Shown here: piece by piece, positions 1 through 9,567 of the stretch
Numbering within the stretch: the first letter of the stretch is position 1
How the letters are laid out: each line of letters begins with the position of its first letter
NCBI GenBank assembly: GCA_020746995.1
Contig: JAGPXD010000004.1
Span: 620,001-684,000, forward strand
Origin: Plectosphaerella cucumerina
Lineage: Eukaryota > Ascomycota > Sordariomycetes > Glomerellales > Plectosphaerellaceae
Reading direction: 5' to 3'
DNA length: 64,000 nt
Notes under the pieces: model-generated
Database searches by the model: none
The model's input: the letters and a program-made list of their open reading frames with translations, nothing else
What the model was told of the DNA's origin: nothing
Program-made: the position numbers and the translations under genes

Positions 1-164
1 GATTCTCATTCTCATTTTCGCCGAAGTCCTGGGTACGTCTCCCCTGGAGCAGCAGGCCTCCTGTGGCCTCCAAGAACACCCAAGCTAACATGTACCTAGG
101 TCTGTACGGTCTCATCGTCGCCCTGCTCATGAACTCCAAGGCCACCCAGGACGTCTCGTGCTAA
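1..164 (+). CDS. vma3: V-type ATPase proteolipid subunit c, 3' end (partial)
   Basis: This is the last part of the gene for the membrane-embedded proteolipid ring subunit of the vacuolar H+-ATPase, which carries protons across the vacuolar membrane. Bases 2-32 read ILILIFAEVLG. A GTACGT donor starts at 33, a GCTAAC branch site lies near 84-89 and a TAG acceptor ends at 99. The final exon 100-164 reads LYGLIVALLMNSKATQDVSC and stops at TAA 162-164. The motif FAEVLGLYGLIVALL belongs to the fourth transmembrane helix and contains the proton-carrying glutamate. The short polar tail fits subunit c (Vma3) better than c' (Vma11), but the paralogue call is from memory of the family. The 5' part lies outside the window. 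Confidence 0.88.
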   Translation, partial: FSFSFSPKSWVRLPWSSRPPVASKNTQANMYLGLYGLIVALLMNSKATQDVSC

Positions 165-1082
165 ACAACGCACCACGCGGGACACCCGGGCGGCGGGGGC
201 TGACAAGCTATACCACACGCCTGGCCCCCGCCCCACGAGGTCGACGAATCATTTATCGAGGCACGGCACCTCACGACTTATCATTTTTGGCTGAGGAGTG
301 CCGACTGCCTCTGGGGACGATGGAGGGGATCCGACGGGGCACGGGTCGTGTACATGACAGAAAAAGTAACACGAAGTGTCGTCGGAAGAGGTGCTCGGCC
401 GGCGCAACCTGTCGGTCTGGCAAGCCTCTGACATGTACTATTGCGCCGCATGCTTAAGCCATTTTCGGCGGTTTTCTCATCATAGACGCGCGTTGACGGG
501 GAGGTTCGACAGTGTAGTCTAGGTTGCTAGTAATGCTTTTTACGTCTCGACTGCGGCCTGCTGGTGATGTGAGGGCGTCGTGACCTCGAACCTTCCCTGG
601 CCAGCTGCAACAACGATCACGGCGATGCTTGATGGATGGACTTTGCTTTAATGATGCAGATGTGAATTATGACTAGGAAATATGCGTATGCTCATGCACA
701 GTCGGACGGCCCTGAGAAGCCATCCTGCCTAACACCCTCAGCGCCCTGCCCCCATGCAAGCCACGCCAGGCTGCCCGATGCACCGCGTGGGGGATGCAAC
801 CTCGTCCACCCCTAGATCGACGTTCCAGATTTTTGAGGCATTAATTAATAGTTCGATACAAATGTGCAAGCGAGAAGAAGCAAGAGAATACAGTGAGCTA
901 CAATGAGCCATGGCGTTCTTGCGCTATGCATGAAAAGGGGAAAACAAAGTGTGGACTTCATGTTTGTATGTACAGAGAAGCGCCGGTGATGGGGAAGAAG
1001 AAAAAAAGCCGGCTTGGCGGGAGGGTTTTTTGTCTAATGACTGCGCATGGCTATGCTCAGATGACGTACTGGAAGAGGTCAG
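165..1082. other. Intergenic region between two convergent genes
   Basis: This stretch holds the 3' flanks of the V-ATPase subunit gene (plus strand) and the sterol reductase gene (minus strand). Small open frames are present on both strands, but none has a family signature or splice partners. I see no gene here. Confidence 0.6.
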
Positions 1083-3076
1083 CTATGATTTTCGGGAACG
1101 GAGGGGCAAAAAACTCACGGGGATGAAGAGGTAGGGGACCTGGCGCTCATACTCGAGCCAGGTCTCGCCGTACTTTGCCCTGCACTTTGCAATGTCGCGG
1201 GTGGCGCGGTGGGCGATCATGCAGCAGAAGAAGACGGGGTAGAACCAGGGGAAGGGGCTGTTGAAGCCTGTGATGAGGCCCCAGCAGATGGCGAAGAAGG
1301 CGTCGCAGGTGTAGTGGACCTTGCGGGCGAGGCCGTACCAGCCGTCGACGAGGATGGTGTCGCCCTGGGGGGTGCGGAGGGTGTGGGGGTTGTGGACGGT
1401 CTGCCAGGGGAGCTGGGGGAAGGTGCGGCGCCAGACGTTCTGGCCGCGCTCCATGGCGCGGAAGCGGTTCTTCTGGGAGTTGCACGTGTCCCAGACCCAG
1501 TAGACGAAGAGGTAGACGACGAAGAGGGCGGCGAGGGCCCAGCGGTTCCAGCGGTACTCGTCCGGGTGGTGGTTGGCGAGGTAGATTGTGCAGTGGCAGT
1601 AGGAGAGGGGCACGCCGGCGAGGTTCCAGAAGATGAGCATGAAGCCCCACTTCTCGTAGTACATGTCCCAGGTGGGCACGATGAGCTCCTCGCCCTTTGA
1701 GCAGGCGTTGGCGTAGAGGTAGTGGGCCATGACGAGGAAGAGGACCTCGCCCGAGACGTAGCCGTAGCGCTCGTACTGGCGAGCGGCGGCGCCGGCGCTG
1801 AGGCCGAGGAGGATGTACCAGGGGATGCGGACCTCGAAGAACATCTTGAAGTCGAGGATGCCGAACATGCGGGGGTTGAGCTCTGCGCCCATGAAGAAGT
1901 CGTAGATGGGGGAGCCGGTCATGCGGTGCTGGGCGCCACGGGCGAGGGCGGAGAAGTAGGCGAGGAAGGAGACGATGAAGCCGCTGCAGATGGCGACGGA
2001 GAGGAGGGGGCCGAACTCGTCGATGAAGGTGTAGACGGGGAAGAGGCCGGAGAAGTGCAGGGCGGCCATGACGGCGATGTTGAAGTAGAGGCTGGCGTAG
2101 GCGTTGCAGAAGTAGCGCAGCTGCTTGCCGCCCTCGTGGGCGAGGGGCTTGCCCCACTGGTAGACGCCCGGGAGGGTGCAGTAGAGGATGCCCTCGGAGA
2201 TGAAGAAGATCCAGTAGATGCGCCAGGCGCGGAAGGAGGGGTAGGCGCCCTCGCGGACGAGGTCAAAGAGGTGGTAGAGGAAGTCACCGAGGGACTGGCC
2301 GGGCTCGGGGGTAGGGACCTTGCCGTCGTAGTAGGTCGCGCCGATCCACATGTACCACATGAGGAGGGGGAATCCGATCATGAGGGAGAGGGTGCCGAGG
2401 GAGCCGCCGAACTCGTAGTGGCCCGAGGTATCGATCTTGGGGTCGGTGCCGACGATCCAGCCATCGATGTTCTCGCCGTCCTTGTAGATGCGCTTGGGCG
2501 CATTGCCGCTGGCAGCGCTGCCGTTGACGTGGCCGTTGGGCTTTTTCTCCTCGGCAGCGTGACCGTTGGCAAAGCCATTGGTCTTCTTGTCCTCAGCAGC
2601 GTGTCCATTGCCGTTGGCGTGTCCGTTTGCATGGCCGTTGGCGTGACCATTCGAGTATCCGGTGGCATGGCCATTGGCGCGGCCGTTGGCGATAGGCGTG
2701 GCCATAATGTCTTCGTCGCTGTCGCGCGGCTCTTCCTTGACTGGTGTCGTGAACTCTTCCTCCTTGACGGATGGCGTAACCTTGCGACGTGTGGACCGGG
2801 GCGGCTTGAAGCTCTCTGTCGTCTCTGCTTCGGGTTCGGGGGTCTCGCTGGGCCTGGGCGTCTGGGTCTTGAGGCGGGAGGATGATCTGCGCGGCGCAGG
2901 GCGTGGGGTCTCTATCATGCCCTCGAAGAGCTCCTTCTTCCTGATTCAGGGGTTAGAGGCGCGGCGCAAAGAGTTGCTTTCGTAGGATATTGAAGGGTGG
3001 CAAGGGCAAAAGGGGCTTCTTCTGGCTCTGTTGCGACTGACCTCGGGGTGGCTCTGAGTGAATACCGTCCCGTCAT
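1083..3076 (-). CDS. erg4: Delta(24(24(1)))-sterol (C-24(28)) reductase, Erg4 family
   Basis: The product is predicted to catalyse the last step of ergosterol synthesis, reducing the C-24(28) double bond in the ER membrane with NADPH. Two exons are supported: 3042-3076 ([12 protein letters not shown], ending at a GTCAGT donor) and 1083-2940 after a CAG acceptor. The junction restores RKKELFEGM in frame, giving about 630 residues. Starting at the ATG at 2918 would lose this conserved-looking N-terminus. The first 150 or so residues are low complexity, Ser/Pro/Glu-rich followed by [14 protein letters not shown] repeats. The remainder is a multi-spanning sterol reductase with [13 protein letters not shown], a long hydrophobic core, and the C-terminal signatures [26 protein letters not shown] and [11 protein letters not shown]. 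The ending favours Erg4 over the related C-14 reductase Erg24. It is divergently arranged with the Zn2Cys6 gene across 1.3 kb. Confidence 0.87.
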
Positions 3077-4378
3077 GATGGGCAATCTTTCTTTAATAGC
3101 AGATACAGCACGGCGAGAGGCTGCACGTCTCGTGTAGCTGGGCCTTGGATGTTGAAGCGGGCGACTGGGGCAGTGGGCGTGGTGGTCCGGGGTGGCATGA
3201 GGCAGGAGGGCGAAGCAGAAACGGCGGCTCTCGTCTAGCAATGCGACGGGTGGGTTGGCGTCGTGTAACGGCTGTTCATCGGACTCGGGGTGTGGGCCTC
3301 GACTTCGAGGGGTGTTTCCCAGTGAAGAGTGTCCTCTGTCTGTGAATGTGTCCCCTGGGCTGGAGGTGGCGGAGACAATGGGGCGGGTTCATTGCTCGCT
3401 GTCGCAGAGCCACGGTTGTCGATTGGCCGCCATCAAAATTTTGTTGACATTTGCTGCCCCTATCGAGGGTCGTAGTCCGGGGTAGCGAGAAATTGGGCGG
3501 TACCTGCCGCCGCACGCGATCCTTGCAGTGAACGCATGTACCCCCTGATCGGTGCCCCATCGGCGGGTCCCCTCCTGCACGATTCGTCTAGCAATCGAGG
3601 GGCGCCATCCAATAGCGCGTGAGTACCACGGCTGGGTCCTTCCCTGCGTGCGCATCATGCATCCTGGTCACATTTTGCTCGACTTCCGAGGGGGAAATCG
3701 GGCTGCTGCAGCGGGAACGCAAGTCGGGTCGTCCGTCCGTCAGCTTTTGGGCCCGTGTGCCAGTGAGGCGGCCGCGCCAAGCGTCAGAACACTAAGTTGT
3801 CGAACGCAACCCTTTTCCAGTTCTCACCGTCATGGACATGCGCTAGCTACACGACGCCTGCATGAATTGGCGTCCGCCGTGTATCGGCATCGGCTCGGAG
3901 GATGAGGCTGGCCCGGCCGGGGTCGTGCTCGTACTCGTTCTCGAGACCGGACATGCGTGGCGACCCGAGGCGGCCTGTCCCTGCATACCCGCCCTCTGCC
4001 TTGGCCGATGGGTTTGAAGCATCGACGGTGCGAGCAAGATACTCTTTTGGGTTGATTCTGATGCCCAATCTGCTGCGTTAGTCGTCTGCTTCACTTGACA
4101 CACCGCTGGACGGCTTGCCTTGGGCTGATGCATGAACACTTCCAACATGTCGAGGCTGTCAATCTCATCCCAGCCTACATTCCAAGGTGGTCTGATGGTA
4201 GGTCTGTTGTGACTTGTGAGTCTCAGCTGCCCTTGGTGTCTGCCTTCGTTGTGATTAGTATGACTAGACACGTGACCATCTGATTAAGCTTTCTCGGTGA
4301 GTCGGTGAGCTTAACGTCATGCCACCCCTGACCTTCACCCCCGGGCCGGGTCTCACCAGACTTTTTCACCCCACCACC
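3077..4378. promoter_or_regulatory. Divergent intergenic region between ERG4 and a Zn2Cys6 gene
   Basis: About 1.3 kb separates the ERG4 start (minus strand) from the regulator start (plus strand), so it should hold both promoters and 5' leaders. Several short open frames exist (for example 3843-4271 minus), but they lack recognisable domains or splice context. No gene is called. Confidence 0.5.
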
Positions 4379-6166
4379 ATGACCGACTCGGAAGGGACCA
4401 CCTCCCCGGCGACAGATGGCCCGTCGAAGCTCAAGCCGCGCCGGATCGCCTCCCGGGCATGCGACTTCTGCCAGCTGCGCAAGTGCCAGTGCGTCTTCTC
4501 GCCCGCCGACATGCCCCGATGCGTCAAGTGCGTCCAGGCCCAGCAGGAATGCACATTTCTCCGGGAGCGCAAGATGCGCGGCCCGAGACCGAAGCGGTGG
4601 CTGACGAAACCCGGCGCTGTGTCTCCCGGTCCCGTGCCGATGCCCTCTATCGGCCGCCTCTCGACCGACCACTTGGCCTCGCCGGAGGTGATACAGATGC
4701 TCCTGGCCGACTACGCCGAGCACGTCTACTCGGTCTATCCGCTCGTCGACTTTGGGACACTTCAAATACTTTCACGAGCCGCCAAGTCTCCGTTAACTCT
4801 CGATCAGCTCGACCCTGTCCTGTATCGCCGATGCCTCGTGGTTTGCGCTGTCACGGCTGCCTGCATACCCGGCCGCTCACCCATGTACTGCCGCGGCCAG
4901 TCGACCGGCACCCGCGGCCTCGTCGACCAAGCCAGCGACCTCATCCAACTCAGTCGGCTCACCACCTGCCCGCTCTATCAAGACGAGCCTACCGTTGGCT
5001 CCCTCATCGACTCAGCCCTCCTCGGCCTGGCTTCTCACTTCACCGCTCGCCCGAGCCGAGGATGGAACATGTTCAACGAGTCCATCGTCGCAATGAAGGC
5101 TATGGACCTCTTTACGCCGCAGGGATACGTCAATCTGTCTCCTATGGACGCAGAACTATGCAAGCGTCTGTTCTGTAATCACTACATACTCTACGTCTAC
5201 GACCGCCTGCTGCGGCCGCTGCCGAGCACAAGCGCCCTCTTCCCACCACCACATATAGACTGGGACTTCTTTACGCCTAGCCTGATGTCAGATCATGAGC
5301 TTCTCAAGCTGCAAGGCGGCGAGGGTCAATCCAGTTCTGCAAGTCGCACCGAGAGCCAGTCTCCAGGAGTTCCGCCGCTAGCTGCCGAACACGACACGGC
5401 AAGCCCCGGCGTTCCCGGCTTCATCGCCCTCCTCAACATCTTCCTAGGTGCCAGACGCTTCCTGCCCCTTCTCACCCTCAAGCCTGGTCGAGACGGCTCC
5501 CAATCCGCCCACAGCGATTATACCCGGGAGCTCCTCGACATGGACCGCGATACTCTTGAGGCCGAAAGGGACACGGGACCATTCACCATCGCCCGTCGTA
5601 TAGTCGACGAGCTAGACGAAGTTCTGGCCAACTCCATTGCCTTTTTATCAGCACACGGCGCCAACAACGACCTCCGAACGGCCGCCTTTGAGAGGATGTT
5701 GCGCATTGTCGCCCTCTTCCTGCAGAGCTCCCTCATTGAGCACATCGTTGCTGCCGAAGTGGAAGAGCTCGCGAGGAAAGGGCGTACGCAGCAGCCGGTC
5801 ACACCGGAAGCAACAACGCCTGAGGTCACTGTCGAGGTTGAGGAACGCCTCTGGCAGTACCGGTATTCCATTGCCGCCAGGATGCTCCATGTCCTTGACC
5901 AGACGAATCCGGCCGAGTTTCTGGAGGGGAACAGCTTCTTCTCGGTGAGATCCTCATACCATAGATATAGCTACCCATTCTAACTCCTAAAGATTGCACA
6001 AATCCGCATCGTCGGCGCGACGCTGCTCAACAGCGAGGGCGGCATGGGCTCACCCCGGGACACTGATGGCGTGGGCGCGTCGTACGTCCGGCGCTTCACC
6101 GACTTCCTGGGTCGCGTCGACACGTCAGCCGAGGCAAACTACGATGTTTGGACAGAGCGACGGTAG
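4379..6166 (+). CDS. Zn2Cys6 transcription factor (cluster regulator candidate 1)
   Basis: This is a fungal-type DNA-binding regulator of about 579 residues in two exons, 4379-5944 and 5993-6166. The intron runs from GTGAGA to AAG, phase 0, and joins NSFFS to IAQIRIVGATLL. The Zn2Cys6 cluster has cysteines at residues 28, 31, 38, 48, 51 and 58 (CX2CX6CX9CX2CX6C), followed by a basic linker RERKMRGPRPKR like that of sugar-metabolism regulators. The middle region has the helical look of fungal-specific transcription factor domains. I chose the ATG at 4379 because of its CCACC context next to the finger. An in-frame ATG at 4319 would add 20 residues. It is divergent from ERG4 and convergent with the saponin-hydrolase-like gene, at the edge of a glycoside enzyme block, so pathway control is plausible but inferred. 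Confidence 0.85.
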
Positions 6167-6511
6167 TACATTAATTCTCGTTTCTTTCCGTTTCTTGTCT
6201 GAGCGAGCATTGCATTAATACATCCCACACCACCTAGCTACAACGCGATGCGGCATGCAAGTGCTGCCAGGCATTGTCGAAGCACGTCCGATCCTTGGTC
6301 TCATTAAAAGCGAACAAGAACGGTTCTGTCAAGCTTACTGGGTTATTTGCCTCCTGACGTTCAGAATCAATTGGAGCTCACTGGCTGTTTAGCTGTCTCA
6401 CCCTGACCACGACGACCACGCACAAACACCCAGCTCCATCCCATCATGCACTGCGCTGTACCCTTCCTCCTTCTCACCGCTTGCCCATTCTTTCACCTCT
6501 CTCTACCTCGA
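6167..6511. other. Convergent intergenic spacer
   Basis: These are the 3' flanks of the Zn2Cys6 gene and the saponin-hydrolase-like gene. I see no gene or notable structure. Confidence 0.5.
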
Positions 6512-8443
6512 TCAGGTTCCGCTCTGGGGCGACACGTACTCTTCTCCGTTGATAGTCGTGGTCAGGGTCCCGTTCGTCTCGATGAAATTCCTGGTGATGT
6601 CCAGCTGGCAATGCCACCCCCCAGGGCCACTCTTCTTGGTTGCCACAAATCCATCGTCGCCCGTCTGCACAAGATCCGAGTACCAGTGTACGAGGCTCTC
6701 GATTGGAGACAGGCTGACCTCGGTGACGTTTTCCCAGCCATTGATGACGCGCAGCCCCGAGTCGGAGTAGTTGTGGTAGACAGCAATCACCTGGCTGACT
6801 CGGTCGGAACCCGGCTGCGCTATAAGGGAAACTTCGGCGAAGCCGGAATGCTCTCCGTTGAGAACATACTCGCCGGCAGGGACAGATGCGCGGACGGCAG
6901 GGGGGATGCCAGGAACGTATGGGACGCCCCAAGGGATCTCATCAGACGCCTCCTCTGCCACAGGCAGGTCCAAGGGCTTGCGACTGACAAGCTTGGCCAT
7001 CATGAGGCGGTATGTCCGCCCACCTTGCGCAGTGGATGCATAGCAAGGCAACGGGTTCGTCCCGCCGCATGCTGGAGCAATCGTCTGAGCCTGCCAGTAC
7101 GCGATTTTGGTGCCGTCGGGGCTCCATTTGGGATCGGCCATGGCGTTCCACTCGGGATCATCAATGTCACCGCTTCCAGGGACACCGTTGCCCGGTCCGT
7201 TGACCTTCTGACCGTAGTAGTCGCCGCGGTCGCCGTACTTGTCGAGGATCCAGGGCTGGAAGAAGCGACGCGGTCCGTTGTTTCGCACGCCAGTCGTGAT
7301 GAAGCTGGACACTATATCGGTGACGGGTGGCACACCTTGCATGCCGGAGAGGAACATGTGGCGGTCTGTGGCTCGCGTGTCCAGGATGACGGACCACTCG
7401 TCATCCGGAGATACATCGATGGGGTCGACGTACTCGGGATGGTTCGTCAATCGAGTGATTTGACCGGTTTGAAGGTGCACGGTGAACACGTCCGTGTTAC
7501 CGGACTCTCGAGGGCTGCCGATGTATGTAGCTTCGTAACCTCTGCCAGTGAAGCCGCGGAGCTCGCCAACGGTGATGGCCTCCGGGTTGACGAAAAGCTC
7601 ATCACCCTCAACTGAGATGGGAGCAATGGACTCAGGGTTGGACATGGTGGTGACATTGTACAGGTCGTACCGCGGCGCGAGGGGCAGACCCTTCGTGGGT
7701 GACGGGTTGAACACCAGCCTGCCAAAGTACGCATGCTGGCCGAGCTGACCGCCTGAGCTGTAGAAGGAGCTGAACCCGAGATGAACGTTGTCGGGATGGA
7801 TCCGAAGCTCTCGCATCGGGCCGCCAGCGGTGTTCTCCTGCGAGGACCCCTCGGCCGTCGTCTCCCAGCGGATGGGGTAGACAAAGGTGTTGTTTAGGGT
7901 ACACTCCTCGCTTGTGAGCAGATGGTCGCCGCAGTCAATGACATTGTCGCCGACGAGGACTCTCTTGCCGTCGTCGAAAGACTGAGGGTAGTCAAGCATG
8001 TGCGACATGCCAACTCGGTGCTCGGGAGGAATGCCGCAGGTGATGCACTTCCAGGGGTCGCCGTTTGGGAACGTCTCTCCGTCGGTCTTGACGAGGATGA
8101 CCTGCTCGCCAGAATAGATGCTTGCCGGGTCAGGAGCGGCCGGGGCTCCGGTAAAGGTGACCGTGGTGATGACGTGCTTGTTGTCCGGGAGAAAGTCGCC
8201 AGGAGCTATGATGCCGACAGTCTCAGGGGTAGAGCCGCCGCCTATCTGAGCTATGCATCCCGTCAGGCGAGGGTTGAGCTCAGCGGTGCAAGCCCCTGGG
8301 GAATCGTCTGCCGACACCGGAGGGAGAGGCAGTTCGACAACCTCGATCGGTTCGGGCTCGGGAGGAGGTGGCACGGTGCAAGCCGCGGAGGGCATCCATG
8401 GGAGGAGGACCACCAGGGCACTGGACCAAAAGACAGGAGTCAT
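6512..8443 (-). CDS. Secreted saponin-hydrolase-like beta-propeller protein
   Basis: A single uninterrupted frame of 643 residues. The N-terminus MTPVFWSSALVVLLPWMPSAA is a typical signal peptide, followed by a Pro/Glu-rich linker. The body has repeated propeller-like blades of the TolB/PD40 kind (for example 'MADPKWSPDGTKIAYWQ' and 'PIDVSPDDEWSVILDTR'), many N-glycosylation sequons and paired cysteines (WKCITCGIP; IDCGDHLLTSEEC). The stretch from FTGAPAAPDPASIYSGEQVILVK onward resembles, as I remember it, the fungal soyasaponin hydrolase family, which cuts the sugar chain from the triterpene aglycone outside the cell. The exact substrate cannot be read from sequence. The alternative is an uncharacterised secreted propeller protein. 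It lies between a Zn2Cys6 gene and a sugar transporter, with a TATA box about 80 bp upstream of its ATG. Confidence 0.6.
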   Translation of the reverse strand: MTPVFWSSALVVLLPWMPSAACTVPPPPEPEPIEVVELPLPPVSADDSPGACTAELNPRLTGCIAQIGGGSTPETVGIIAPGDFLPDNKHVITTVTFTGAPAAPDPASIYSGEQVILVKTDGETFPNGDPWKCITCGIPPEHRVGMSHMLDYPQSFDDGKRVLVGDNVIDCGDHLLTSEECTLNNTFVYPIRWETTAEGSSQENTAGGPMRELRIHPDNVHLGFSSFYSSGGQLGQHAYFGRLVFNPSPTKGLPLAPRYDLYNVTTMSNPESIAPISVEGDELFVNPEAITVGELRGFTGRGYEATYIGSPRESGNTDVFTVHLQTGQITRLTNHPEYVDPIDVSPDDEWSVILDTRATDRHMFLSGMQGVPPVTDIVSSFITTGVRNNGPRRFFQPWILDKYGDRGDYYGQKVNGPGNGVPGSGDIDDPEWNAMADPKWSPDGTKIAYWQAQTIAPACGGTNPLPCYASTAQGGRTYRLMMAKLVSRKPLDLPVAEEASDEIPWGVPYVPGIPPAVRASVPAGEYVLNGEHSGFAEVSLIAQPGSDRVSQVIAVYHNYSDSGLRVINGWENVTEVSLSPIESLVHWYSDLVQTGDDGFVATKKSGPGGWHCQLDITRNFIETNGTLTTTINGEEYVSPQSGT

Positions 8444-8518
8444 GATCGGCGGGAGCAGAAGAGGCTTGAGTGACTTGGCTGATGGGGAGATGGACCGGTT
8501 TGGAGGCGGATGTCATTG

Positions 8519-8527
8519 TTTTATATA
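8519..8527 (-). promoter_or_regulatory. TATA box of the saponin-hydrolase-like gene
   Basis: On the minus strand this reads TATATAAAA, about 80 bases upstream of the ATG at 8443. The position and match suit a strongly inducible secreted-enzyme gene. Confidence 0.55.
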
Positions 8528-9092
8528 CACACGCGAGACATGTCGTCATGCCTCTCTGGGCGTGTCGGTTGCTTCTGCGCCATGGTCTCTCGGCTACTCG
8601 CACTCATTGTGACGATCTCGCATTACTCCAGGCATGGTCGGGATTGCTGTCGGAATACCCCACGACAGACGCGGGGTCCCCGCATGCACAAAAGTCGGGA
8701 AGATGACAGCCAGCAAGCACCCCTGATGGTTATTGAATCTGGATGTGTGTACGGTTGACTACAATATTGGCCAGGGTACTCCATCCATGGACATTGAAAG
8801 CAACCTAACGCGGAAACTAAGGAATCGTTAAAAAAAAAAAACAGGCAAGGATGTCAGCCGCGAGGGAGGCCAATAATAGGGGTTGCTTCACCACCGCCCA
8901 GCAACCCGATGCCAAAGTCTCGCAAAGTTCGCGATATCCGATCCCGAACCCGAATTTTAGCAGATCCCCGCACTTTCCCCGCCCCCCCGATGCGACTCAG
9001 CCTAGCTTCACAGGTTGCCCCGGTGTAATAACTTGCGAGTTCTCGCGGACGATCTCAACTCCCAGCGGCTGATCGGCACAGCATTTGCCGTC

Positions 9093-9120
9093 ACGGAAGC
9101 CCGTACACGGAAGCCCGTAC
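9093..9120. repeat. Two tandem copies of a 14-bp CGG-N4-CCG element
   Basis: ACGGAAGCCCGTAC occurs twice back to back (9093-9106 and 9107-9120). Each copy contains CGG-AAGC-CCG, an inverted pair of CGG triplets of the kind bound by Zn2Cys6 dimers. It lies about 650 bp upstream of the saponin-hydrolase-like gene. A role as binding site for a cluster regulator is inference. Confidence 0.6.
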
Positions 9121-9567
9121 ACGGACGCTAATGCATTTCACTTGGGAAGAGATTAACTACATGACGGCTTGCGCTGAGAGGCTGTAGATTTCGGCGGTCG
9201 CCCTAATGGCCTACCTTGGGTAGTTGATATTGTCCCACATGCCCCAAAATCCATCGCCCTTGCTTCAGCATTGTCACATTTGGACATAATCATGCGAACA
9301 GCGTTGTCCACAAGACGGAACCTCAATGATTGTACATCAACCCAGAAGATTTAAAAGCTTAATGAAATGATTGAGTGCACCTGAAAAATCTGAACTGTGC
9401 GAAAAATGGATGTTCACGTGGTGGAAGAACACACACACACTCAATTAGGTACATATGGTGCCTCCTCCGACAAGCCTACCGGCCCCTGAACGTCATTATC
9501 CAATCCAGGAGAATACAGTCTCAAGCCAATTTAATGACGTTGTCTCCACAATGGTCGAATCCAGTAC

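Larger units (their letters stand above)
8444..9567. promoter_or_regulatory. Promoter region of the saponin-hydrolase-like gene
   Basis: About 1.1 kb lies between this gene's start and the 3' end of the upstream transporter. Besides the TATA box it holds a poly(A/T) tract near 8829-8841, the 11-mer CCCGAACCCGA at 8943-8953 (also present upstream of the second Zn2Cys6 gene) and two tandem CGG-N4-CCG elements at 9093-9120. No credible gene lies inside. Confidence 0.5.

Noticed and set aside
1722..2885. 387-codon frame antisense to ERG4
   Set aside because: Composition (Gly/Glu/Val/Ala) mirrors the codon bias of the real gene on the other strand.
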